DNA from: Ophiosphaerella korrae
Taxonomy: Eukaryota > Ascomycota > Dothideomycetes > Pleosporales > Phaeosphaeriaceae
NCBI GenBank assembly: GCA_028456385.1
Contig: JALNQF010000110.1
Coordinates: 88,115 to 152,114 of the forward strand
Direction: 5' to 3'
Length of the DNA: 64,000 nucleotides
Below are positions 19,573 through 30,100 of this stretch, one piece after another; positions within the stretch are counted from its first letter, which is position 1, and each line of letters begins with the position of its first letter. Below the pieces are notes generated by a model, which had not been told where the DNA came from, did no database searches, and was given only the letters and a program-made list of their open reading frames with translations. A program made the position numbers and the translations under genes.

Positions 19573-22190
19573 ATGATCTACACAATGGCATCATGCGATG
19601 ATGTTATTATTGAGACTAGTCCCAAAGTTATCGCGGACATTGCGCATTTAGCTCAGGTTTGTGCCAAGCAATTACAAGAGTTATCACGGGATGAAGAGGC
19701 ACATGAATTGGATGCTGAGGCCAGCCATAAGTGCTGGGCTTCAGGCGTGCTGGCCGATTTACTTATCTGGTGTGTAAATATCGGTGTACATGACCACTGT
19801 ATACATTCCCTTGATTTCCGACTGAAGGATGTACCCAGAATTTGTGAGAAGTTTATTGTTAATCTAGAGTCACTACAGAATAGCATTAGCGGTATGTGCA
19901 AATAACTTTGAAGGCTAGGGTATGGTATGCAACTTACTGAACACATTTAGGACTCCAATCGCTGTCTACCACTGCAGGCGAGAACGCGACACCTAAAGAA
20001 GTTGGTTTGAACACTTCTTCCATACTAGACCACTCTCTATCCTCATCGAGCAATTCAGAAGCGGAAAGTTCTAAAAACAATGCTATGAAGGTAGAGGAAA
20101 ACAAAAAATCCCTGCTGCGAGCGCGAATTGGTTATTCTATTCACTTTTTAGAGCTGTGGGCAAAGTTGATACAGTCTGAGGGTGCAAATAGCCGTCAATA
20201 CCGGTTGAATTTGTATCGAGGAAAAGAGCAAAACCAATAAGTTTACGAAGGCTTCAGAAAAATCGGCTTATGGAAGGCCAGTGAAGCCTTGCCATTGGCG
20301 ACTAATAAAATTTAAGATCAATTTGCAGCGTCTTTCGCTCAGAGAAGACTACGATTTGAATATATCAAAGGACATTAAAAGCCGCGGCATGTTGGCGAGC
20401 CCATCTTGCAACCTCAAATAATACAAAATAATACAGTAACAAACCCAAATAATGTCTTGGGTGGCCGTTGGCCTCGGGCACTCGTAAAAGATGGGTTTCC
20501 TCTGCCTCCTCCAATACAAAACGAAAGTTTCCTATATCCCTACCGTCGTCTGACATTTAACGCCCGCGAGGCTGAGGAGACCTGCTGGATGTAAGTAAAT
20601 ACGCAAATTGGATTGTACATTTCACTAACTTTTAGCGCCCGCCGCATAGCGAGCACATCCTGCATGATTTTGAGCCGTACTTTTGTACAGTTGAGGATTG
20701 CAACGAACCGTTTAACGAAACAACCTCTTTTGAAGCTCTACTATGGCATATGAGACTTCATCACGCTCCCGTTCTATATGATGCAGACGGCGTCAATGGA
20801 GTACGCAAAGAGTACACCGAAACTGAGTTTGAAAATCATGTGAAAGGCAGCGGCGAAACTGATGAAGAGACTATGGGACATTTAATGAATAGCTGTGGAC
20901 AGAGAGGTGAATTTCTCTTTGAAGAATGTCCTTTGTGTGGTGGCTATCCTGACGTTCTTGAGCAGCGCTTCCCTAATCCACGGGAAATGGAGGCTCAGCT
21001 AGAACTACGAAGCCATGTCAAGCGACACATGCAAGAGATTGCGCTTCTTCTTCTTCCCCCCCCCGTTTCGCTCGGATCTTGCTTTTGAACATTATGACTT
21101 GGGAGTTCTTGGTATTGATATCGACAAGCGCAAGGGCCCTCGTACTGCTCGCGAAAATGATTCCTGGACAAGCTCTCATGTTGACTACAACCTCAAATGG
21201 AGAGGCTCTAAATTTGTGCGTAAGTTAAGCACTCAAGATGATGTATCTGGGATTTAGATGACATGACAATCGCCTGCGATCAAGTTGATTGGGACTGTCA
21301 AAGCTCCGAATCGAGAGTGACAGGCGATGTCTACGAAGAGAATGATCCTGGTATTTTAGATCAATTCTGGACAGAATTATTTGGTAATTCGACCTTGTAC
21401 AATCGTTCCAATGCACCTAATCGTAAGATATGGCGCGACCGTCGCCTACAGACGTTTCTTGGCCGTCAGGTTGTGCAAAGTCTTGGCGACAGAAACACTG
21501 ACTATAGATGGGTTACTAGTGGAGGACATCATGTGCATTCATTATTCCATCACATTACCCGCCACGGAGACCTTTGCTCACAAGATAATCAAACAGAGAT
21601 TCCTCTTCTACAACAAATGATATCAATGGGTGCCGACGACGTTGATGCGTTGGGCAAGGGTTATTTACTGAACTGGGGCATCCACGTTAATAGCCCTGAT
21701 TTAGTCAAGCTCCTACTAGATCGCGGAGCTGATGTCCATCATCGATGTTGTTAGGGTATGACACCATTACACTACGCCAGTAGGCATGCTACTTCAGTAG
21801 ACGTTGCAAAGGTTCTACTAGATTATGGAGCTAATATTAATGATCAAGATAAATGGGGCACCACGCCATTGTTATTCGCTGTTGCATATAATAACCAAAT
21901 GGACAGCCGAGAGATGATCAAGCTCTTATTGAATCAAGGCGCTGACATCAGTATCCAAGATTCTGAAGGCAGGACGGCGTTATCATTTTGCTTCACATCA
22001 TGCCTATCATGGTATTGTGAGTCTGTTGGTTGATAGAACTGCTTCTTCGGGAGCGTGTCAGGACAATACTGCCTCTGATGATGAAGATATTGAACATTCC
22101 AATTATCTAGATATTGATCACCCACTTCTATTACTTGCATGCAAAAAGATGTCGAGGAGTTTACGCAAGAAGAAGGCACCTTGAATCTCT
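19573..22190 (+). pseudogene. Degenerate C2H2/ankyrin-repeat protein gene
   Basis: Remains of a large Pezizomycotina protein in which a helical N-terminus precedes a C2H2 region and ankyrin repeats. Order along the DNA: N-terminal helical region from 19573 (ADLLIWCVNIGVHDHCIHSLD) with an intact-looking intron at 19892-19950; linker GGRWPRALVKDGFPLPPP at about 20460; a zinc-finger-like block EPYFCTVEDCNEPF and SFEALLWHMRLHHAPVLYD at about 20670-20785; RSHVKRHMQEIAL at about 21010; then ankyrin repeats (DLVKLLLDRGADVHH, GMTPLHYASRHATSVDVAKV, WGTTPLLFAVAYNN, MIKLLLNQGADISIQD). Breaks: stop at 20238-20240, register loss around 20600, a frameshift in the run of C at about 21054-21062, an in-frame TAG at 21752-21754 inside an ankyrin repeat, and a 1-bp shift near 21985 after which ALSFASHHAYHGIVSLLVD reads on. 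Such proteins are often linked to NLR/heterokaryon-incompatibility repertoires; this copy looks dead. Confidence 0.75.
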
Positions 22191-22453
22191 TCAAATACAA
22201 GTTACCTTTAAATGAGTGCTAACGGAAAAGCCAGCACAAACTACTCTCCAATGGTGCCACCAAGGTTCACTATTTCCAATTGCGCATCAAGAAGCCGCCG
22301 AACAACAAGCTCTCGTACATTGAAAGGGAAAGTGTATTGCCCAGCACAAATCTATAAATTCTCAACAAGTATTTCCCAGCAACATATCGACGTTTCGGAT
22401 CCTAAAACATGACCACAATGCCACCGAACAAAACTCTTTTGAGAATCCAAGAC

Positions 22454-24556
22454 TTACCCAACACGACACAACCTCCCCTCCCCACCCCCAAACCCCTCTT
22501 CCACTTCCCACTCATCGCTCCCCACACCCCCAACCACCCAAAACACACCCTCCCCATCCACCTCTCTCTTAACCCGCGCCAACCGCCCATACCCTTCCCC
22601 AAAAAACGCCTCCTTCCACGCCCAATCCCGCGCATCCGCTTCATTGATATATGCCCCACCCCCCGGCGACACCTCGCGCCACTCTTCCATAAACCCCTGC
22701 AGCCGCTCATGCTGCGCATCTAACGCCTCCCGCCCGACTTGCGGCGCGATGCCGTCCCAGTGCGCGTTGGGCAGATAGGCCTGCACATGCAGCGCGGCGT
22801 CGCGGAAGGCGGGCGAAATGGCGTTTTGGGCGCCGGAGAGGGCGGCGCGCGGTGCGTAGTTCATGCCGTGGACGGTGTAAGGGCCTGCTTGCACGGCGTG
22901 GCGGAGCGCGGCGTGCGTGGCGTCTAGATGGGCTGCGGACGCAAAGTTTGCGCGGGGGAAGAGGCGCGAGGCTAGGAGGGTGTGGCCGATTAGTTCGCCG
23001 AGGGCTCTGCGGTGGGGGCGTGGGTTGTGGGGAGGGGGGTGGTTTGGGGCGTCTGTTAGGTGTGTGTATATGTGGCGTTTGTGCAATGTTGGGATGGGCA
23101 CCGGGATGCCGAGAGTGTTTAGCTTTTCGAGGAGGGGGCGGACGAGCGCGCGGTACTGCGCGGCGGATTTGTTGGGCAGCGAGATGGCGACGGTGAATGT
23201 TAGGCCCTGGGGGCTGGATTCGGGGTAGATGAAGTTGTAGCCTAGGCCACCGGCGTCGCAGATCGGGAGGGCAAGGTCCCAGTATGCTCGTACGCCGGCC
23301 CAGAACGTTTCGGTGGAAATGTTGGCGTTGGCTGAGAAGCGGATGCTGCCTGATACGATGGGCGTTGGGGGGAAGGCTTTCACCACAACAGAGGTGAGGA
23401 TGGCGAAGGTCCCTGGTCGTAGTTAGCAAACATACCCACCCAACCCACATCCAAAATCTGTCTTCCTCCCAAGCCACCAGAACCTAAACCGAAACCCAAA
23501 ATCAAACCCAAAATCAAACCAAAACAAACTCACCTCCACCACCCCCCCTCATTGCCCAACAAACCCCATCCTCCCACCCCTCCCTCCCAACCTCACACTC
23601 CACAACCCTCCCATTCGCCCCAACCCCCGTCCAAGCAACAACCTGATCCACCGCAAGCCCATAATAACTCGTAAAAGCACTATGCCCACCCCCCATCAAA
23701 AACCCACCGGCAATCCCCACTGTCCTCCCCCCCGCAATAATAAAACTCATATTCGCCGCCTGCATCAACGCCCCGCCCTCAAACGCCTGCGTCCCCGCAC
23801 CATACCGCACCACAGGCCCTATATAAAACGTATCATTCCTCCCAGCTCCCGGGTGCAAACCCCCCCTCCGCAAATCCCCCGCGGAAGAAAAATTTGTGGC
23901 ATACTCCAGCCCGCGGAGGTAGTGCGTCCACAAACTCAATGCGCCGGCCCCCAGATTCTTGCCATTGAAATCATGTCCCGAGTTCTTGAGTACCAGGCGA
24001 ATATGGCGGTTGCGCGCGAAATTGACGGCCAGCTGCACGTGGCGTGTGGTGCTTGCGTTGACGACGTAGGGCGGCCAGGCGCCCTGGGTGCAGGTGCCGT
24101 TTGGGAAGGCGGTGGGCGGGCACGAGGTGCCAGAGGACCATTGGGAGAGGGTGGAGGTCGGGTCGGATGTACTGGGTGGGCGGGGGCGAGTTAGGGGGTG
24201 GGGGAGTGAATGGGGAGAAAGGGGTCGCACTGAATCGTCATGTTTGTCCAGGACCTGCGCAGTTCCGCGCACTTCTTCTCATCGTAGTCTGCGCCGTGAT
24301 AACACACGCTGCCCAACGGCCTGGGTTTAAGCAGCGCGCCGCCGAGAGTATCATTGAACAACGCCCATTCAGCGTCCGTGGGCCAGTCGGCGTCTCCGGG
24401 GAAAGATTTACAGCGTTTTTGAGGGGCGTGGTTGGCGGTGCCAAAGGCGAAGGCTGGATGGGCGAGGGAGTCGGGTGTGGTGAGGCGGTCGAGTTCCCAG
24501 GGGAAATTTGCTGCGAAGGTTAGAGATGGGATTGTGAAAAGGAATATTCGGAACAT
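22454..24556 (-). CDS. Secreted FAD-linked oxidoreductase, berberine-bridge-enzyme type
   Basis: Three exons: 24231-24556, 23534-24171 and 22454-23412; introns 24172-24230 and 23413-23533 restore the frame and give 640 residues. A signal peptide is likely (MFRIFLFTIPSLTFA). The PCMH-type FAD domain shows NARNRHIRLVLKNSGHDF-like sequence with the flavin-binding histidine in SGHD, GAGALSLWTHYL, and GGRTVGIAGGFLMGGGHS. In many relatives the last motif has a cysteine making a second covalent flavin bond; here the equivalent segment reads GGRTVG without Cys, so a single His-FAD linkage is predicted. The C-terminal BBE domain is present (YINEADARDWAWKEAFFGE, then YGRLARVKREVD). Substrates in this family include sugars, alkaloid-like and polyketide compounds; nothing nearby indicates a biosynthetic cluster. 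Intron 2 holds a short AAACCCAAAATC-type repeat. Confidence 0.88.
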
Positions 24557-24948
24557 GATGGATTTTTAATTTTGCGAGAAAATGAGGGAGATGGAGGTGT
24601 CTGGAGAAATAGTCTCAGGCGTGCCTTTTATGTTGTTGGTGACATAGCTCTATGTTCTTATCTTCGTGCTGGTGCATTGTCGTTTATTTCACGGAGATGT
24701 GGAGTGGGGTCATGCAAACATTAGCATGGGGGTCGCTTCGATCGTCGTATTCATATGGCCTGCATATATTAGACCATTGCGTCGGCATCAACCGCATATC
24801 GACAGCCGACGCGTCTGTCTGAATTAGCCCAGTGATTGACAATGGTCCAGCATCGAATCTCGAGAAATAGTGAAGTCTTGCAATTCATTGTACAGATATC
24901 GTGCACCAAAATCCTCAACCCCATACGTAAAGATACACAGCCACGAAA
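24557..24948. other. Promoter region of the FAD oxidoreductase gene
   Basis: About 390 bp between the start of the oxidoreductase gene and the 3' end of the E2 gene, both on the minus strand. No clear motif or RNA gene seen. Confidence 0.4.
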
Positions 24949-26624
24949 TTACAGCAAAAGCTCCAGTGGGTTCTCAATCGCCTTCTTCAGCTCTTTCATG
25001 AATTCGCCGCCGACAACACCGTCAACGACCTTGTGGTCGAAGCTGCCAGTGATGACAATCTGGTCGTCCCACTCAACACCCGCAATGCCGTCTTCATTTG
25101 GCTCACCTTGGATTGCGACCTTCTTGGTAGTGCCAATAGCAACGATGGTAGCTTGTGGGGGGTTAATGACGGCGGTGAAACGCTCGACAGCAGCATTCAT
25201 GCCCATGTTGGAAATGGTGATGGTACCGCCCTGGTATTCTTCGGGCTTGAGCTTGCCGTCACGGGCACGCTTGCCGAGGTCCTTGATTTGCGAGGAAATA
25301 GATTCAAGACCGAGTGAGTTCACGTTCTTGACAATGGGTGTCATGAGACCGACAGGGGTGGAGACCGCAACGGAGACATCGACAACATTGTGTTGGCGGA
25401 TGATTACCTTACCACCGTCTTCACGCCATGAGGAGTTGGCGGTAGGGACCTTACGGGCGGCGACACCGAGGGCCTTGACAAGGAGGTCGTTGACGGAAAG
25501 CTTATATTGGCCGTTAGCAGAGGCATTAAGGGCCTCGCGAAGCTTTAGTAGCTTGGAGACGGAGATATTGGATGCGACGAAGTAGTGGGGGTTCTGTTGC
25601 ATGCTCTCAGTAAGGCGGCTGGCGATAACCTTGCGCATGCTGGTGGCCTCGGTGTCTTGGTAGGCAGCAGCTGAAGCGCCAGCAGCAGCAGGTGCGCCTC
25701 CAGAAGGCTGATACTTTTCAATATCCTGCTTGGTGATCTGGCCACCCTTGCCGGTTCCCTTGATAGAGGCAATGGGCACGCCCTTTTCAAGAGCAAGCTT
25801 CTTGACGGCAGGCGAGATGAAGGGCTGGCGTTGGAGGGCAGTCTGAAGGCGGTCACCAGTCGATTCAGACTCAATGGCAGCTGGGGCAGAGCCCTTGGCT
25901 GGGGGTGCTGTCTTGGACCCAGAATCGGCAGGCTCACTAGCCTCGGCAGCCTCGCCCTTTTTCGAGGGTGCCTCAGCCTTCTTGTCACCGCCGGCGTCCT
26001 CGACGGAGAAGGATTCGAATGCAGAGACATCCTCGCCCTCCTCAACGAGAACAGCAATTGGCTGCGAGAAGTTAGCTTTGGTGTTGTGACATGTCTACAA
26101 GTATATTCCGGCTCACGCTTCCGACTGCCACGTCCTTCTCGCCGGAGTCGCGTAGAATCTTGGCAAGAGTGCCCTCCTCTTGGAACTCAAAGTCCATCTG
26201 GGCCTTGTCCGTCTCGATCTCAACAAGCACATCGCCGGGGGCTATTGAGTCGCCAGCCTTCTTTTGCCATGCTCCAATGTTTCCAGAGGTCATGGTCGGG
26301 GAGAGGGCAGGCATGCTGATGACGGTGTGCGATGGGTAGGCTGGCGGGGGTCATTGTTAGCATTGCGATAGGAGTGGTGGTGATGGTGGTGGTGCGGGTA
26401 TGGCTCACACTTAGAGGCATAGTAGCGTGCGAGGGCAGCCAACGCCGGCGTGCGTCTCCTGCAGCTTCGTGTTAGCTATCCGAGCTTGCGTGTGGTCACG
26501 GGGAAGCAACATACGCAGTCAACTGGGGGCAAGTCGACGTTGCAAGGGCGCCTCGCAGCGCAATGGATCCTCTCGAGCTCCATTGGCTCCCGGCGCGGGA
26601 CAGGAGTGTGGTGGCAGCAGGCAT
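24949..26624 (-). CDS. lat1: Pyruvate dehydrogenase complex E2, dihydrolipoyl acetyltransferase
   Basis: Core acetyltransferase of the mitochondrial pyruvate dehydrogenase complex. Exons 26515-26624, 26409-26458, 26117-26340 and 24949-26061 sum to 498 codons plus stop, all introns GT/AG and in register. The start ATG at 26622-26624 yields a basic, Ser/Ala/Arg-rich mitochondrial presequence ([19 protein letters not shown]) ending near RYYASK. The single lipoyl domain begins [19 protein letters not shown] and carries the lipoylated lysine in ETDKA (Lys99). An Ala/Pro/Lys-rich hinge leads to the E1/E3-binding domain ([34 protein letters not shown]). The catalytic domain contains [18 protein letters not shown] and the active-site motif DHKVVDG with His471 and Asp475. 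Nothing is missing. It shares a 545-bp divergent promoter region with sec7. Confidence 0.97.
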
Positions 26625-27169
26625 TGTGACGGGATGCCGTGGGCGTCGATTTTTCTCCCGGGCTGTCTGTCAGGTAGCGGGCGATGGCGCAGCCTGGAAG
26701 GGAGAGTGTGGGCGCGGGCTGCTGGCAGAAGAAGCAGTGCACGCTCAGGCGCGAGACGGGAAGAGCAGGAGATGATGGGAGTCGGAGTGTTGTCGCTCAA
26801 CAAAAAAGCGTAGGCCGAAGAACTCAGAGCTGTTGATGGGGATGGGCCGGAAAAGCCACGGGGCCAGCCACAGCTCCCGCCACAGACGCCACAGGCGCCA
26901 CAGCAGCCAAATAGCTCATGCTCGCCGACAGGGTGCCGTGTTACGTAGCCTCACTAGCAGGCGTTCCTGAGTAAGGAGGCTGATGCGACTTGGGACACAC
27001 AGCCTTCCTTCTTTTTCTCTTTTTCGCAATTCGCCGTCTGCGCCCAGTAACTCCGGCGCTGTTCATGATACACTCGCACCATGGTTGCTGCTGAAGAGCG
27101 CCCCGCCAGAACGTGATCCCAGGTGCTCCCAGAAATATAATCCCCACGCTCCATACACACACGCCCGCC
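26625..27169. other. Shared promoter region of lat1 and sec7
   Basis: 545 bp between divergent starts. Chance frames overlap it on both strands. A block of CCACAG/GCCACAG repeats occurs near 26860-26910. No TATA box is evident. Confidence 0.45.
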
Positions 27170-30100
27170 ATGGCCGGCACCGACGCACCGCCACAGAGCA
27201 AGTCGGCGGATGGCGAGGAACATGCAGAGCACCCAGAGCACCCAGAGCACCCAGAGCCCCCAGAGCCCTCAGAATCGCCCTCCTCGCCAGAGACGGCGCA
27301 CACAGGCAGCAGCGATGCAGACACGGCTTCGCAGGCAACCCACGACCACGCCGAAATGCCGCCTCCTCCCACGCCCTCAACACCCACGCTGAATCTGCCC
27401 AACGGCTCAGACGCGCCGCCACGCACATCGGAGCAGATGTTCGACCCCCAGCGAACGCCCCAGCGCCGCCCTCGCAGCGACTCGCAGTCCACCGTGGCCA
27501 CCACCGCCACGCGCTCCTCTACACGCAGCTCCCTCGTCTTCGTCATCACCGCGCTAGAGACCATTGCTGCCTCAAAAGATGCGAGGAAGAACAAGAAGCT
27601 GGGCGACGCTACTAGTGCTGCCCTGGCTGCCATCAGGGCCGAGGGCGACCCGGTGCGCATCAACCCTGAGATTCTCTTTGAGCCACTGCAGCTGGCCTCC
27701 GAGGCCCCCAACGTCCCCATCTCCATTACCGCCCTCGACTGCATCGGCAAGCTCATTAGCTACTCGTACTTCTCCGTTCCCTCCGAGCCCCAGGCCGACA
27801 ACGCCGAAGCGCCTCCCCTGATCGAGCGAGCCATAGACACCATATGCGACTGTTTCCAAGGCGAAGCCACACACCCTGATATCCAGCTCCAGATTGTCAA
27901 GTCTCTTCTGGCCGCCATTCTCAATGATAAAATTGTGGTACACGGCGCTGGGCTGCTAAAGGCCGTGCGCCTGACCTACAACATCTTCCTCTTGTCAAAA
28001 TCAAGCGCCAATCAGCAGGTAGCCCAGGGCGCCCTGACCCAAATGGTTGGCACAGTCTTCGAACGCGTCAAGGCAAGATTAGCAGCCAAGGAAGCTCGAG
28101 TCAATCTATCGCGCACATCTCTCAATGACAAGAATAGATCGGGAGAAAGCGTGCAAGAAATCGACGGCCCCTCACCTGGTGTTGATGGCGAAGGCACTCA
28201 TCTAGAAGATGGCGAAGAGCAGCACGACCCCGAGTCATCCGAACCCAGTGACAAGGCGGTCGACCAGCATGTTGGCCCCAAAATCACCCTGCAAAGCTTT
28301 GAAAATAACATGAGTTTCAACGACGATCGGATACACGACAACGCCCCCACCCTCGTCACACGAATAAAGGGCAAATCCAGCTCGCGGCAGGTTTCTGGAC
28401 ACAGCGTCTCTCCACAGGCGCACCACGATACTGAGCACTCCGAAGAGGATGAAGAAGACGAAATCTTTGTCAAGGATGCCTACCTTGTTTTCAGGGCCAT
28501 GTGCCGGCTGAGCACAAAAACACTGTCTGTTGACCACGCTCAAGATGTGCGGTCCCATGGAATGAGATCAAAACTTTTATCGTTGCACATGATCCACACT
28601 ATCCTATTCAACAACATTGCCGTCTTCGTCTCGCCGTATGCTACAATCAAGGGCGGCAGTGGTGATGAGCCCACTAGTTTCATACAAGCGATCAAGCAGT
28701 ACCTCTGTCTAAGCTTGAGCCGAAACGGAGCAAGCTCGGTCAAGCAAGTGTTTGAAGTTGCCTGCGAGATCTTCTGGCAGATGCTCAAGTATCTGCGAGT
28801 GTCGCTCAAGAAAGAAGTAGAGGTCTTTCTCAAAGAGATCTATCTGACTACGCTAGACAAGCGCAGTGCGCCTGCCTTTCAGAAGCAGTATGTTTTGATG
28901 ATATTTGGAAGGCTAGCAGCAGACCCACGAGCATTGGTAGAGATCTATCTCAACTATGATTGTGACCGCACCGCGCTGGACAACATGTACCAGCGTGTTG
29001 TCGAGCACTTATCCAAAGTCTCCAGCACCCAGGTTGCCATCACCCCAATGCAGCAACAAGCCTATCAAGAACAGCGCGAAAAACAGGCGAGACAAATGGA
29101 CTGGCAAATACGTGGAACTTTGCCGCCTTCTCTTACTACTGTATCGATGAACATGACTCATGAGCCAGAGCATGCCTACCCACAAGAGTACGCTATGAAG
29201 CAAGAGTCGATAGAGGCACTAGTAGAGATACTGAGATCACTTGTCAACTGGGCCCAGCAATCCCTGCCGGATAGCGCCGCAACGAACAACCGCGATCTGA
29301 GACCGTCCTTTGATGATCTGAGGGTCTCAACAGACACGCGCAACGTCTCTGAGTCGCCAAACGTAGGTGTAGACTCTGGCACCGTTACGCCACTTGCCGA
29401 GGACGACTACAGCTCGTTAGAGAAGGCCAAGCAAAGGAAGATTGCCCTCACAAACGCTTTGCGTCAATTCAACTACAAGCCGAAGCGAGGCTTGAAGACG
29501 TTGATTGCAGAGGGATTCATTGCCTCAAAAGCACCGGAAGACATTGCTCGATTTTTGCTGGACAACGATCAGCTGGACAAGACTGCGCTTGGAGAATTCC
29601 TAGGTGAGGGTGACGCCGAAAATATTGCCATCATGCATGCTTTCGTGGACCTCATGGACTTTACCAAAACACGCTTCACCGATGCTCTCAGGCGCTTCTT
29701 ACAGAGTTTCCGTCTGCCTGGCGAGGCCCAAAAGATCGATCGTTTCATGCTCAAATTTGCTGAGCGATACATTACCGGTAATCCAAACGCGTATGCCAAT
29801 GCCGACACTGCATACGTGCTGTCGTACTCGGTCATCATGTTGAACGTCGACCAGCACAGCAAGAAAATGAAAGGCCCACGTATGACACCGGAGGACTTTA
29901 TCAAAAACAATCGGGGTATCAACGATAACGCCGACCTTCCTGAGGAGTATCTGCGCGGCATATATGAAGAGATTGCCTCTAACGAGATCGTCCTAAACAC
30001 GGAACAGGAGGCAGCGGCCGATAAAGGTCTAATAAATCAGCAAGCGCCAGGAGGGCTGGCAAGCATCGGTCAGGTTCTCACTGGTAGCGCGCGCGACCTG

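Noticed and set aside
22409..23477. Long open frames opposite or in other frames of the FAD oxidoreductase gene
   Set aside because: They are rich in Pro/Arg/His or Gly/Arg as expected for shadow frames of a GC-rich coding region and show no domain.
23440..23530. AAACCCAAAATC repeats as an internal telomere-like tract
   Set aside because: Only a few imperfect units inside an intron, and not the TTAGGG repeat of this group.
26427..26813. A 128-codon plus-strand frame over the start of the E2 gene
   Set aside because: It is antisense to the mitochondrial presequence exons of lat1, with no recognisable motif.
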